A stretch of 56,474 nucleotides of DNA from Acidithiobacillus sulfuriphilus (lineage in GTDB: Bacteria; Pseudomonadota; Gammaproteobacteria; Acidithiobacillales; Acidithiobacillaceae): contig NZ_RIZI01000188.1 in NCBI RefSeq assembly GCF_003721225.1, positions 1-56,474 of the forward strand, read 5' to 3'. The position numbers and the translations under genes were made by a program. Positions 24,867-33,882 of the stretch are shown here, in pieces. Below the pieces are notes generated by a model that ran no database searches, was not told where the DNA came from, and worked only from the letters and a program-made list of their open reading frames with translations. Position 1 is the stretch's first letter; every line of letters starts with the position of its first letter.

Positions 24867-26723
24867 ATGTTGCGCCTCACGGATCCCGGCAAGCGCTCCC
24901 AAGGTTTTCGCCACCGACTTTTGGTCGCTGCGATCCTATCGGTCCTGGCGATTTTCTTCGTCGTCCTGCGCCTGATGGATTTGCAGATCCTCCATTACGC
25001 CAAGTTTCGCACCCTCGCCCACAACAACCACGTCGCGCTGGTGCCCGTCGCCCCGCCCCGGGGCCTGATCCTGGCGGATCATGGGGAGGTGTTGGCGGAC
25101 AATCAACCCACCTATGTCGTGGAAGTCGTTCCCGATGAAGTCCACGGCCTCCGGCAAACCATGGCCGAACTGAGCACCCTGCTGGCGCTGACGCCGCGGG
25201 AATTGCGGCAGTTTCAGGAAAATCGCGCAGCCAAGCCGGACTTTGACCCCATCGTCGTGAAAACGCAGCTCACCCCCGCGCAAATGGCGGCCATAGCCGT
25301 CCGCCAACTGGATCTGCCGGGGGTGCGCGTGGTGGCCATGCTCCATCGCGACTACCCCTACAACAGCCTGTTCTCCCATGTCGTGGGTTATGTGGGCCCC
25401 GTTACCGCCGCCGACCTCCGCCAATTCAACCCTTCCAGCTATCTGGGCCAAAACTATATCGGCAAAAGCGGCCTGGAGCGTTTTTATGAACGGGACCTGC
25501 GCGGAAAGGTGGGCTACCAGATCAAGGACATCAACGCCATGGGCTTGCAGGTGGGCACCCTGCGCAGCATCCCCTCGGCTCCCGGCGACAACCTGGTCAC
25601 CCACCTGCGCCTGCGCCTGCAGGAGGCTGCGGCCCAGGCCCTGCAAGGCAAAGGCTATCGCGGCGCGGTAGTCGCCCTCGACCCGCGCACCGGCGCTGTC
25701 CTGGCCATGGTCACCAGCCCCAGCTTCAACGCCAACTGGTTCGTGGACGGCATCAGCGACGCCCACTGGCAAGCCATCCTCGACAATTCCGGCCGTCCGC
25801 TGATGAACCGCGCCGATAACGGACTGTATCCCCCCGGCTCCTGCGCCAAACCCTTCTACTCCATTCAGGCCGTGCAGGCAGGCATCATCACGCCTGATTA
25901 CCATACCTATTGCGCGGGCAACTTTCAGCTCGGCGGCCACACCTTCTGGGACTGGAACCGCTCCGGCTTTGGCAACACCGGCCTGACCAAGGCCCTGGCC
26001 TGGTCCGTGGATGTCTTTTACTACAAGCTCGCCGTAAAAATGGGCATCGCCCTGCAGGATCAGACCCTCTGGCGTTTCGGTTTCGGCCATGCCACGCCCA
26101 TCGACCTGCCCGGCGGGGCCAGTGGATTCGTCCCCACGCCACAATGGAAGGAACAGCACCTGCATGCGCCGTGGTACACCGGGGACTCGGTCATTCTCGG
26201 CATCGGCCAGGGCTATCTCCTCGTCACCCCGCTGCAACTGGCCCGCGCCGTCGCAGCCATCGCCAATGGCGGCTACCTGGTCTACCCCCATGTGGCCAAG
26301 GCCCTGGTCAACCCCGAAAGCGGCGGAGTCCGGAACCTGGGTTTCATCCCACCCGAAGATCTCCATATCCCCGCCGCTGCTCTCCATGCCGTGCGCAAGG
26401 GGATGGAGGCCTGCGTCAACGAGGGCACCTGCCGCAGCATCAGCGTCCCCGGCATCAGCATCGCCGGCAAAACCGGCACCGCCCAGATACCCATCGCTTA
26501 CAAAAACGGACGCACGGTCTATAATGACGACTCCCTGTTCATCGGCTGGGCACCCGTCCATCATCCGCGCATCGCCGTGGCCGTAGTGGTGGAATACGGC
26601 GGCGCCAACGCCTGGCAGGCTCTGCCCGTGGCCCATGCGGTCATCCAGGCCTACCTCAAAGGGCAAAAGCCCGCCACCGTTCCGGTCTCCGGGCCCGACA
26701 CTCCAGCGGCCAAGCAGCCCTAG
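24867..26723 (+). CDS. mrdA: penicillin-binding protein 2 (transpeptidase)
   Basis: A 618-residue class B PBP that crosslinks peptidoglycan during cell elongation, anchored by a single N-terminal helix (about residues 18-37, LLVAAILSVLAIFFVVLRL). The pedestal domain precedes the transpeptidase domain, with the catalytic S325-C-A-K328 in YPPGSCAKPF, S380-V-D382 and K535-T-G537. The SxxK motif reads SCAK rather than the usual STFK/STVK. No rodA gene follows; the next gene is rplY. The ATG is divergent from the zapB-like gene across an 79-bp gap. Confidence 0.95.
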   Translation: MLRLTDPGKRSQGFRHRLLVAAILSVLAIFFVVLRLMDLQILHYAKFRTLAHNNHVALVPVAPPRGLILADHGEVLADNQPTYVVEVVPDEVHGLRQTMAELSTLLALTPRELRQFQENRAAKPDFDPIVVKTQLTPAQMAAIAVRQLDLPGVRVVAMLHRDYPYNSLFSHVVGYVGPVTAADLRQFNPSSYLGQNYIGKSGLERFYERDLRGKVGYQIKDINAMGLQVGTLRSIPSAPGDNLVTHLRLRLQEAAAQALQGKGYRGAVVALDPRTGAVLAMVTSPSFNANWFVDGISDAHWQAILDNSGRPLMNRADNGLYPPGSCAKPFYSIQAVQAGIITPDYHTYCAGNFQLGGHTFWDWNRSGFGNTGLTKALAWSVDVFYYKLAVKMGIALQDQTLWRFGFGHATPIDLPGGASGFVPTPQWKEQHLHAPWYTGDSVILGIGQGYLLVTPLQLARAVAAIANGGYLVYPHVAKALVNPESGGVRNLGFIPPEDLHIPAAALHAVRKGMEACVNEGTCRSISVPGISIAGKTGTAQIPIAYKNGRTVYNDDSLFIGWAPVHHPRIAVAVVVEYGGANAWQALPVAHAVIQAYLKGQKPATVPVSGPDTPAAKQP

Positions 26724-26880
26724 CGCCTGGGTCAGCCCCTCCCATTCCCTACCCAGCGCAGATTGGTCCTTGCCGAAAGGGCAAGACGTCATTATGATGC
26801 AACGCCTTAAACCCATTGGGGAGAAAGGTTCTGTCAACCCTCGCCCCGCTCACCATCCAAGCTCACAAGGAGTCCCGACA

Positions 26881-27492
26881 ATGACAGATTTCGCTTTGAA
26901 TGCGCGCCCGCGCGAAGAAAATGGCCGCCGTCCCAGCCGCCGTCTGCGCCGCGAAGGCCTCGTGCCAGCCGTTGTTTATGGCGACGGCAAACCGGCCCGC
27001 GGCATTGCCCTGGAAGCCCGCGAACTGCGCAAACTCCTCCCCGACGATCGTGCCTATACCCACATCATCGCGCTCCATCTCCCCGACGGCACGGAGACGG
27101 CACTGATTCGCGATATCCAGATGCATCCCTACAAGGAAGAGGTAGTGCACATGGACTTCCTGCGCGTTCACGCGGGCGAGCGGGTGACTCTGCATGTCCC
27201 CGTGCATCTGCTCGGCGAGGCCCAGTGTGTCGGGCTCAAGGCCGGCGGCGTGCTGCATCGCGCCGTCGTCGAACTGGAAGTGGAAGCGCCGGTGGACCGC
27301 CTGCCCGAGGCCATTGAAGTGGATATCCGCAATCTGCAGATCGGCGAAAGCCTGCACCTCTCCCAGCTTACCCTCCCGGCCGGCGTGCAGTTGCTGGCCC
27401 TCAAGCACGAAGACGACAAGGAGCTCGTTTCCGTGCACAGCGCCCGCATCGGCGGTGAGGAAGAAGGTGAGGAAGCCACACCTGCCTCCTGA
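26881..27492 (+). CDS. rplY: 50S ribosomal protein L25/general stress protein Ctc
   Basis: A 203-residue long-form L25 (Ctc) that binds 5S rRNA. The N-terminal RNA-binding domain shows RRLRREGLVPAVVYG and the HPYKEEVVHMDFLRV segment; the C-terminal TL5 domain follows, ending in an acidic tail (GGEEEGEEATPAS). AAGGAG at 26867 supports the ATG. It begins a translation-related cluster rplY-pth-ychF. In many relatives prs lies directly upstream; here it does not. Confidence 0.95.
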   Translation: MTDFALNARPREENGRRPSRRLRREGLVPAVVYGDGKPARGIALEARELRKLLPDDRAYTHIIALHLPDGTETALIRDIQMHPYKEEVVHMDFLRVHAGERVTLHVPVHLLGEAQCVGLKAGGVLHRAVVELEVEAPVDRLPEAIEVDIRNLQIGESLHLSQLTLPAGVQLLALKHEDDKELVSVHSARIGGEEEGEEATPAS

Positions 27493-27500
27493 GGGGGACC

Positions 27501-28070
27501 ATGGACTGGCTCCTGGTCGGGCTGGGCAACCCGGGTGCGGAATACCTTCGCACCCGGCATAACGCCGGCTTCTGGTTTGTCCGCGCCCTTGCCGCCGACC
27601 ATGGCCTTATCCTGCGCCCCGAAAGACGCTGGCGCTGTCTCGCCGCCACTTGGTCCACGAGCGGTCAGGAGATCGGCCTTTGCCTGCCGCAGGAGTTCAT
27701 GAACCGTAGCGGTGGCGCAGTCCAGGCCATGGCCGCCTTTCACAAAATTCCGGCCGCCCGCATCCTGGTCGTCCATGACGACCTGGACTTGCCCGTCGGT
27801 ATCGCCCGCCTCAAACTGGGAGGCGGTCACGGCGGTCACAACGGTCTGCGCGACATCGACCGGGCCTTGGGCAGCCGCGCTTACTGGCGGCTGCGCATCG
27901 GCATCGGCCACCCCGGCCACAAGGACGCCGTCGTCGGTTACGTCCTGGGAGTACCCGGTCCCGCGGAAAAGGCCGCCATCGACTCGGCCATTGCCCAGGC
28001 CCTGGCCGTCCTGCCCGATTTTTTCGCCGGGCGGATCGACCAGGCGCAACTGACTTTGCACAGCAATTAG
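27501..28070 (+). CDS. pth: peptidyl-tRNA hydrolase
   Basis: Releases peptide from stalled peptidyl-tRNA. The 189-residue protein has the active-site residues N10 and H20 in LGNPGAEY and RHNAGFWFV, and D of VHDDLDLPVG. GAGGGGG lies just before the ATG, which is 8 bp after rplY stops; ychF follows at 10 bp. The order rplY-pth-ychF is the common one in gammaproteobacteria. Confidence 0.96.
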   Translation: MDWLLVGLGNPGAEYLRTRHNAGFWFVRALAADHGLILRPERRWRCLAATWSTSGQEIGLCLPQEFMNRSGGAVQAMAAFHKIPAARILVVHDDLDLPVGIARLKLGGGHGGHNGLRDIDRALGSRAYWRLRIGIGHPGHKDAVVGYVLGVPGPAEKAAIDSAIAQALAVLPDFFAGRIDQAQLTLHSN

Positions 28071-28079
28071 GAGAACGAG

Positions 28080-29171
28080 ATGGCCCTGGCCTGTGGTATT
28101 GTCGGTTTACCCAATGTGGGCAAGTCCACCCTCTTCAACGCCCTGACCAAGGCCGGGATAGCTGCCGAGAACTACCCATTCTGCACCATCGAGCCCAATG
28201 TCGGCATTGTCTCCGTACCCGATCCGCGCCTCGCGCAACTGGCCAAGATCGTCAAGCCGCAGCAAGTGTTGCCGGCCAGCATGGAGTTTGTCGACATCGC
28301 CGGACTCGTGGCCGGCGCCGCCCAGGGCGAGGGCCTGGGCAACCAGTTTCTCGCCCATATCCGTGAAACCGACGCCATCGCCCTGGTCACCCGCTGTTTT
28401 GCAGACCCCAATGTCGTTCACGTCAGCGGCAACGTCGACCCGGTTCGGGATCTCGAAGTCGTCCTCACCGAATTGATCCTGGCCGACTTGGCCACTGCCG
28501 AAAAAGGCTTGGCGCGTATTGCCCGACAGGCCAAAGGCGGCGCCAAAGAGGCCGTCGCCGAGGCAGCGCTGCTGGAGCGGCTCCTCCCCCATCTCAATCA
28601 AGGGCGCACCGCCGCCAGCCTAACCATGAGTCCGGACGAGCGGGACCGTCTGCGTCCCCTTTGCCTGCTCACCATGAAACCCCTGTTGATCATCGCCAAT
28701 GTCGCCGAAGGGGAACTGCAGGAGGGCCCCTGGCGCGCTCCCCTGACGGCCTGGGCCGAGCAGCAGGGTGCCCGCGTCGTCCCGGTCTGTGCCGCCATCG
28801 AGGCCGAACTCGCCGAGCTGGAGCCGGAGGAACAGCAGGCCTTCCTGGAGGATCTGGGCCTGGAAGAGCCCGGACTCAACCGCATCATCCGCGCCGCCTA
28901 TGGGCTCCTGGGCCTGCAGACCTACTTCACCGCCGGCGTCAAGGAAGTGCGCGCCTGGACCGTTCCCGTGGGTGCCACCGCCCCCCAGGGGGCGGGCGTC
29001 ATCCATAGCGATTTCGAGCGCGGATTCATCCGTGCCGAGGTCATCGCCTATGACGATTTCATTCGCTACCAGGGCGAAAGCGGGGCCCGCGAGGCCGGCC
29101 GGATGCGTCTGGAGGGCAAGGACTATGTACTGCAGGACGGCGACGTGGTGCATTTCCGTTTCAACGTCTAA
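28080..29171 (+). CDS. ychF: redox-regulated ATPase YchF (Obg family)
   Basis: A 363-residue ribosome-binding ATPase. The P-loop GLPNVGKST sits at residues 8-16, followed by the switch region [20 protein letters not shown], and the TGS domain near the C-terminus ([17 protein letters not shown]). The standard NKxD motif of GTPases is replaced, as expected for this ATP-specific subgroup. A GGAGAACGAG sequence precedes the ATG. Third gene of the rplY-pth-ychF unit. Confidence 0.97.
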   Translation: MALACGIVGLPNVGKSTLFNALTKAGIAAENYPFCTIEPNVGIVSVPDPRLAQLAKIVKPQQVLPASMEFVDIAGLVAGAAQGEGLGNQFLAHIRETDAIALVTRCFADPNVVHVSGNVDPVRDLEVVLTELILADLATAEKGLARIARQAKGGAKEAVAEAALLERLLPHLNQGRTAASLTMSPDERDRLRPLCLLTMKPLLIIANVAEGELQEGPWRAPLTAWAEQQGARVVPVCAAIEAELAELEPEEQQAFLEDLGLEEPGLNRIIRAAYGLLGLQTYFTAGVKEVRAWTVPVGATAPQGAGVIHSDFERGFIRAEVIAYDDFIRYQGESGAREAGRMRLEGKDYVLQDGDVVHFRFNV

Positions 29172-29218
29172 GGCGTAGACTAGGTGTAAATTTCCGGCAC
29201 TGTCGAGGAGTGGCCACC

Positions 29219-30082
29219 ATGTTGTATCCCGAGTTGTTCAAGTCCTTGGAAAGCGCACGCTGGAATATGAGCACGGATATTCCCTGGGATCAGTTCGAGC
29301 GCGACCGGATCAGCGACGAGCAACTGCGCACCATCAAGATGAATGCCGTCACCGAGTGGTCGGCCCTGCCCGCCACGGAGATGTTCCTGCGCGACAACCG
29401 CGACGATTCCGACTTCTGCGCCTTCATGTCCATCTGGTTCTATGAAGAGCAGAAACACGCCTTGGTCCTCATGGACTACCTCCAGCGCTTCGCACCCGAC
29501 TATGTCCCCAGTGAGGAAGAACTGCACAAGGTCCGTTTTGAATTCGACCCGGCCCCGGCCCTGGAAACCCTCATGCTGCACTTCTGCGGCGAGATCCGTC
29601 TCACCCATTGGTACAAACGCGCCGCCCAGTGGCACACGGAGCCGGTCATCCGCGTCATTTACGAGACCCTTTCCAAGGACGAAGCCCGCCATGCCGGGAT
29701 TTATCTCAAGTATATGCGCCGCGCCATTGAACGGCACGGGGACGAGGCCCGCCTGGCCTTCGCCCGCATCGGCGTGCTCATGGCCAACACCAAGACCGCC
29801 AAGGCCCTGCACCCCACCAACCTCCACGTGAGCAAGGCGCGCTATCCCGAGGACAGCGTCCAAAGCCAACTCCCCGATCCCGGCTGGCTGGAGCAATGGC
29901 TGGACACCCAGATCCATTTCGACGACATCTGGGAGCAGAAGGTCATCAACGGCATTCTCCGCAACCTCTCCACCCTGCTGGACACCCCGCTGCAGAACGC
30001 CAAGGACCTCAGCCGTTATCGCAGGGCCATGGTCGCGCGCATGGGAGGCGGAGCGGAAAATTCGCAGCAGGCAGCCGGTTAG
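29219..30082 (+). CDS. diiron acyl-ACP desaturase-like protein
   Basis: A 287-residue all-helical ferritin-like protein. Two diiron half-sites are visible: E76/E77-QK-H80 in FYEEQKHALV and D154-E155-AR-H158 in LSKDEARHAG, which resemble the EENRH and DEKRH motifs of soluble stearoyl-ACP desaturases; E46 and E125 could be further ligands. The likely role is fatty-acid desaturation on ACP, needing a ferredoxin-type donor, but other diiron oxygenase roles are possible. I start at the ATG with GAGGAG nine bases upstream; a GTG at 29210 is in frame. It lies 47 bp after ychF. Confidence 0.75.
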   Translation: MLYPELFKSLESARWNMSTDIPWDQFERDRISDEQLRTIKMNAVTEWSALPATEMFLRDNRDDSDFCAFMSIWFYEEQKHALVLMDYLQRFAPDYVPSEEELHKVRFEFDPAPALETLMLHFCGEIRLTHWYKRAAQWHTEPVIRVIYETLSKDEARHAGIYLKYMRRAIERHGDEARLAFARIGVLMANTKTAKALHPTNLHVSKARYPEDSVQSQLPDPGWLEQWLDTQIHFDDIWEQKVINGILRNLSTLLDTPLQNAKDLSRYRRAMVARMGGGAENSQQAAG

Positions 30083-30364
30083 CGCGCAACAGGCGGAAAC
30101 GACGAGGAGACTCTCCTGCACGCGTGCCCTGAACGGAACCCGTTGGCTTGGGGTTCGCGCAACCCAGGCCCACCGCCAGGCTGTGGCCGGACAGCGACAG
30201 CTTGGCGCATTGTTTTCCCTATCGAGCGTCCGTGCCTGGTGGCAAAGGGCTACACCTCCCTCCCCGATTCCCGGCTAGCGCAATGGCGAAGAAGCGTGCA
30301 AATACCCATTATCCGCCGGGAGCGGCTTCCGCCGCAGATTCTTCTAGGAATGGCATTATTCTTG

Positions 30365-30517
30365 CTATTCTTCACCGTCAGCGGTACCGAACGTAGCGTC
30401 ATTTGAACGGATGTGCTCCCGGTGCACCCCGCCATCCGGGAACATGCCGCACAACCCGTAGGAGTGGCCCATGGCCGCGATCTGCTCCGGGGTTTCGGCG
30501 CTTTGGGTCGCGGGCAT
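30365..30517 (-). CDS. possible 50-residue peptide starting inside a hairpin
   Basis: The minus-strand frame begins ATG at 30517 with GGAG 8 bases upstream and encodes MPATQSAETPEQIAAMGHSY, then GLCGMFPDGGVHREHIRSND and a short tail. It matches no family I recognise. The GGAG and ATG both lie in one arm of the 19-bp hairpin, so translation would be masked unless the hairpin opens. The coding potential is uncertain; it may also be chance. Confidence 0.3.
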   Translation of the reverse strand: MPATQSAETPEQIAAMGHSYGLCGMFPDGGVHREHIRSNDATFGTADGEE

Positions 30518-30527
30518 GGGCCACTCC
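30461..30527. repeat. 20-nt inverted repeat forming a long hairpin
   Basis: The arm 30461-30480 and the arm 30508-30527 are reverse complements at 19 of 20 positions, with one mismatch after GGAGTGGCCCATG and a 27-nt loop. It has no T-run on either side, so it is not a plain terminator. On the minus strand it buries a GGAG-ATG pair. Confidence 0.85.
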
Positions 30528-30642
30528 GACACGGAGGCGCGCAGCAGTGGATGGAAGGATTGACACACGAGATAACCCCAACGCCCCTACTGGTCGGGAA
30601 GCAGCAAGGCTCGTTTTACCATTCTCATCATGGAGAGAAAAT

Positions 30643-30996
30643 ATGCGCAAAATCCTTTTCCTGGGCGCCGGCTTATTGCTCCTGGCCGGCTGTGCCAACA
30701 ACCCCTACGGGCCCTACGGCTCCACCCCGGCATTCGGCAGCAGCAGCACCACTACCGACACCGCCACCGGGGCGGCGCTGGGTGCCGTGGCCGGGGCCGT
30801 CATCGGCAACCAGACGCACAGCCCCCTGGCGGGCGCCGCCATCGGCGCCGGCGTGGGCGGCCTGGCCGGCTATGCCATCTCCAAAAACCAGAATGGAAGC
30901 CCAGCCAATTGCCCCTCGGGATACAACTGCACCCCCAATACCCCGCCCCCCTCCTGCCCCCCTGGCTACACCTGCACCCCCGGCTACGGGCAATAG
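30643..30996 (+). CDS. glycine-zipper outer-membrane lipoprotein
   Basis: A 117-residue lipoprotein: signal peptide MRKILFLGAGLLLLAGC with the lipobox LLAGC and lipidated C17. A glycine-zipper segment follows (AALGAVAGAVIGNQTHSPLA then GAAIGAGVGGLAGYAI), as in Rick_17kDa/SlyB-like proteins. The C-terminal part carries two CPxGYxCTP repeats rich in proline and cysteine. Role unknown; relatives stabilise the outer membrane. The start is set by the signal peptide; GGAGAG lies upstream. Confidence 0.88.
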   Translation: MRKILFLGAGLLLLAGCANNPYGPYGSTPAFGSSSTTTDTATGAALGAVAGAVIGNQTHSPLAGAAIGAGVGGLAGYAISKNQNGSPANCPSGYNCTPNTPPPSCPPGYTCTPGYGQ

Positions 30997-31118
30997 CCGA
31001 AGGAACGGTGCGCGGCCACCGCTGTATTCGGGCATGGGCCTTATTGCTTGCATCCTCCGGTGGATGTGCTAATCTTTGAAGTGGCCAGTTCGGCTATTTC
31101 TTTTATTTGGGGTGTAAC

Positions 31119-31322
31119 ATGGCAGTCGGTACTGTAAAGTGGTTCAATGATAGCAAGGGCTTTGGGTTCATTACGCCGGAAGATGGCAAGGAAGACGTAT
31201 TCGTGCACCACTCCGCCATCGAAGGGAGCGGTTTCAAGTCCCTCGCCGAAGGCGAGCGCGTAACCTTTGAAGTGACCCGCGGCCCGAAGGGCTTGCAGGC
31301 CGAGAAGGTTCGCCGGGCGTAA
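31119..31322 (+). CDS. cold-shock family protein CspA-type
   Basis: A 67-residue single CSD protein that binds single-stranded RNA/DNA. RNP1 KGFGFIT and RNP2 VFVHHSAI are intact, and the N-terminus [10 protein letters not shown] is standard. I use the ATG at 31119; the earlier ATG gives MGCN, not seen in the family. A long nested hairpin follows the stop codon. The 5' leader (about 31040-31118) is pyrimidine-rich near the start and may be regulatory, but no cold-box is clear. Confidence 0.96.
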   Translation: MAVGTVKWFNDSKGFGFITPEDGKEDVFVHHSAIEGSGFKSLAEGERVTFEVTRGPKGLQAEKVRRA

Positions 31323-31324
31323 TG

Positions 31325-31362
31325 CCCGCAGGGTGGCCTTTCAGCCACCCTCCCCTTGCGGG
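31325..31362 (+). terminator. nested hairpin after the cold-shock gene
   Basis: CCCGCA (31325-31330) pairs with TGCGGG (31357-31362) and GGGTGGC (31331-31337) with GCCACCC (31344-31350), loop CTTTCA; TCCCCT is unpaired. There is no following T-run, so it may stabilise the 3' end or be a weak terminator. Confidence 0.5.
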
Positions 31363-31453
31363 GACAAAGTAGTATAACACCGTATTCATACCGGTTTGGC
31401 CTTTGCGATTCCGGTTTTTCTTTGTTGCGCCCGTGAGGAGTGGTTCTGTGGCC

Positions 31454-31894
31454 TTAGCGTGGAGCCTTGCTGCGCGCCAGCAAGACCGAAGCCTCTGCCA
31501 GACGTGCAACCCCCTCGGCCACACTGCCAAAAAACAAATGATCCACGCCACGGCGACCGTGGGTTCCCAGAACGATCAAATCCGCGCCCCAGCTTCGCCC
31601 TTCCTGACTGATCAGCGCTGCCACCCGATGCCCACCCACGCCGGTTTCCAGAAGACGGCTCGTGAAAGACACGCCCAAGGCCTCGGCACGCGCGGCGGCT
31701 TTACCCAAGATCTCCTGTCCCTGCGCCCGAAGCAGATCGAGCACTCCGCCGCCTGCCAGATAATAACCATAAATATCGACCACATGGAGAATGAGCAGCG
31801 CCGCCCCCTGCTCTGCCGCCAGTTGCGTGGCTGCGTCTACGGCGGCCTCCGATGGTACGCTGCCGTCGGTAGCCAACAAGATCTTTTGGTACAT
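31454..31894 (-). CDS. universal stress protein UspA family
   Basis: A 146-residue single Usp domain. The N-terminus [12 protein letters not shown] and the ATP-binding pattern [20 protein letters not shown] (G-2x-G-9x-G-S) place it with ATP-binding Usp proteins. It stands alone between the cold-shock gene (convergent) and motB; ~120 bp separates it from the latter. A GGGGGTGAG sequence lies upstream of the ATG. Likely a stress-related nucleotide-binding protein. Confidence 0.92.
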   Translation of the reverse strand: MYQKILLATDGSVPSEAAVDAATQLAAEQGAALLILHVVDIYGYYLAGGGVLDLLRAQGQEILGKAAARAEALGVSFTSRLLETGVGGHRVAALISQEGRSWGADLIVLGTHGRRGVDHLFFGSVAEGVARLAEASVLLARSKAPR

Positions 31895-32014
31895 ATCTCA
31901 CCCCCTTCGTAAGGATCAGCACGATTTAATTTGCTGGCCCATGCAGACCAGATCCCCAAGAACCTTCCTGGAAAAGCATGAAAGGCCCCAGCAGGCCAGG
32001 AAGGTCTTTCCTCC

Positions 32015-32926
32015 CTAATGTACCGCAGCGGAAATCGTCCGGGCAGCCGCTGCGGCGCTGGCCACGGACCGCTCCGCCTGCTGGTTGCGCACGATTTTGG
32101 CCGCCGCTTCCTGGCTCAGGACCACGATACTGACGCGGCGGTTCAGGGGTGAATCGGGATTCTGCGGATCATAAAGCACCGCTGAGCCCATCCCCACCAC
32201 GCGCAATACCTTGCTCTCATCCAGCCCGCCCTGTACCAGCACCTGGCGCACGGCGTTGGCACGCCCCGCCGAAAGATTATAGTTGCTATAGCCCTTGCCC
32301 CCATTCTGATAGTGCAAGGCATCGGTATGACCGGTGATGCTGACCTGGTTGGGCAATCGATTCAGCGATGGAGCAATGGCCTGGAAAATGCTGCGCGCGT
32401 AGGACTCCAGGTCGGTGCTGCCCAGGGCGAACATGGGTCTTTTCGCGCTATCGACCACCTGGATACGCAGGCCCTCGCTGGTAATGCTCACCAATAATTG
32501 ATGGCGGAAGGCATTGAGCAGCGGGTTGCTGACGATTTGCTGATCAAGGACTTTTTGCAGATTTTCCAGATTCTTCCGGTCAACGGCGGCTGCGGACTGG
32601 GCAAGCTGCGTGCTATTGGGCTTTGCTCCGCGCTGTTCTTCCCCCACGGTCTTGGTCAAATTGCTGCCGCCGCCCGGCAATATGGAGTTGGAGGAACCGC
32701 TGCCTGGACCGCCCATGAGGGAAACCTTCTCGGGATTTTTAAACCACTCGGCAATGCCCTGGAGCTGCGCTTTAGTCGTTGAGCCCAACAGCCACATCAA
32801 GAGAAAAAAGGCCATCAGCGCAGTCACAAAGTCGGCATAGGCGATCTTCCAGGCCCCGCCATGGCCGCCGGCGGATTTTTTGATCCGCTTGATGACAATG
32901 GGCTGAGTTTTATCGTCACCCGACAT
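32015..32926 (-). CDS. motB: flagellar motor stator protein MotB
   Basis: A 303-residue stator subunit that conducts protons and anchors MotA to peptidoglycan. The single transmembrane helix carries the proton-binding D32 in YADFVTALMAFFLLMWLLG, at the same position as in E. coli. The OmpA-like peptidoglycan-binding domain is in the C-terminal half (ITGHTDALHY, NYNLSAGRANAVRQVL, NRRVSIVV). It starts 6 bp after motA ends. Proton rather than sodium coupling is inferred from its E. coli-like N-terminus. Confidence 0.95.
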   Translation of the reverse strand: MSGDDKTQPIVIKRIKKSAGGHGGAWKIAYADFVTALMAFFLLMWLLGSTTKAQLQGIAEWFKNPEKVSLMGGPGSGSSNSILPGGGSNLTKTVGEEQRGAKPNSTQLAQSAAAVDRKNLENLQKVLDQQIVSNPLLNAFRHQLLVSITSEGLRIQVVDSAKRPMFALGSTDLESYARSIFQAIAPSLNRLPNQVSITGHTDALHYQNGGKGYSNYNLSAGRANAVRQVLVQGGLDESKVLRVVGMGSAVLYDPQNPDSPLNRRVSIVVLSQEAAAKIVRNQQAERSVASAAAAARTISAAVH

Positions 32927-32932
32927 GCTGGA

Positions 32933-33793
32933 TCACTTTCCTTTCATTTCGCGCAGATGGGCATCCATTTCCTGGAAGCTCGGACGTTCGGTGGAAAACA
33001 GCACCTTACGCCCGAACTCAATGGCCACCTGCGGTGGGTAGGCATTCATGGTCGCCAGCAGGGCCACCTTGACGCATTCCAGCATCTTGCTGCTTTCCTC
33101 GGCGCGTTCCTCCAGGCGTGCAGCCACCGGCGCAACCACGGCATAACCAAGCAAAATACCCAGAAAGGTACCCACCAACGCCGCGGCAATGAGCTCGCCC
33201 AACACCGATGGCGGCTTGTCCACCGAAGCCATGGTGTGGACCACCCCCATCACGGCCGCCACGATACCGAAAGCGGGCATCCCGTCGGCGGCACGGGTCA
33301 GGGCGTGAATCGGAATCTCCTGTTCGCGATGATGGGTTTCAATATCCACATCCATGAGGTTTTCCATCTCAAAGGCACCGAGATTGCCCCCCACCATCAG
33401 GCGCAGGTAATCGGTGATGAATTCCAGGATATGATGATCGCCGAGGATGCGTGGATATTTTTTGAACAACTCGCTGGATTGGGGGTCGTCGACATCACCT
33501 TCCACCGACATGAGCCCGCCCTGGCGGATACGGGTAAAGAGTTCATTGAGCAGGGAAAGAAGCTCCAGATACGCGCTTTTGGTATATTTGGAACCCTTGA
33601 GTGCCTGGGGGAAAGCCTTGAGGGTGGCCTTGAAGGACTTGGGAAATGTAGAGGCGAAAAAGGTCCCCAGGGCACCACCGGCAATCATCAACAGTTCATA
33701 GGGCTGCATGAGCGCCATCAACTGCCCTCCCTCCAGGGCGAAACCGCCAAAGATGGCACCCAAAGCGATGACATAACCGATCATCAGGAACAT
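32933..33793 (-). CDS. motA: flagellar motor stator protein MotA
   Basis: A 286-residue four-helix channel subunit. The conserved proline region PAFGIVAAVMGVVHTM and the last two helices GELIAAALVGTFLGILLGYAVVAP are clear, and the cytoplasmic loop holds charged residues for FliG contact. It is of the E. coli H+-type (long cytoplasmic loop with GDHHILEFITDYLRLM). Second-to-last gene in fliL-ycgR-motA-motB. The short upstream gap (90 bp) may contain an extra promoter. Confidence 0.95.
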   Translation of the reverse strand: MFLMIGYVIALGAIFGGFALEGGQLMALMQPYELLMIAGGALGTFFASTFPKSFKATLKAFPQALKGSKYTKSAYLELLSLLNELFTRIRQGGLMSVEGDVDDPQSSELFKKYPRILGDHHILEFITDYLRLMVGGNLGAFEMENLMDVDIETHHREQEIPIHALTRAADGMPAFGIVAAVMGVVHTMASVDKPPSVLGELIAAALVGTFLGILLGYAVVAPVAARLEERAEESSKMLECVKVALLATMNAYPPQVAIEFGRKVLFSTERPSFQEMDAHLREMKGK

Positions 33794-33882
33794 ATCGTTA
33801 TCCTTTGCGGATGAGCGATGAATGGAAATACCACGAGTCTAATTATCCTAGATCCGGCAATTTTTGGGATTGGAAGCGTGAT

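Larger units (their letters stand above)
30083..30642. other. 560-bp region with a large hairpin and no certain gene
   Basis: No open frame here matches a known family. The main structure is a near-perfect inverted repeat at 30461-30527 (listed separately), which also covers the start of a 50-codon minus-strand frame. The right end should hold the promoter of the lipoprotein gene. Confidence 0.45.

Noticed and set aside
26769..26785. hairpin CTTGCC-GAAAG-GGCAAG between mrdA and rplY
   Set aside because: Only six pairs and no T-run; too weak to call a terminator or attenuator.
24936..26837. 633-codon minus-strand frame opposite mrdA
   Set aside because: The plus strand has all PBP2 catalytic motifs; the antisense translation is low-complexity and unlike any protein.
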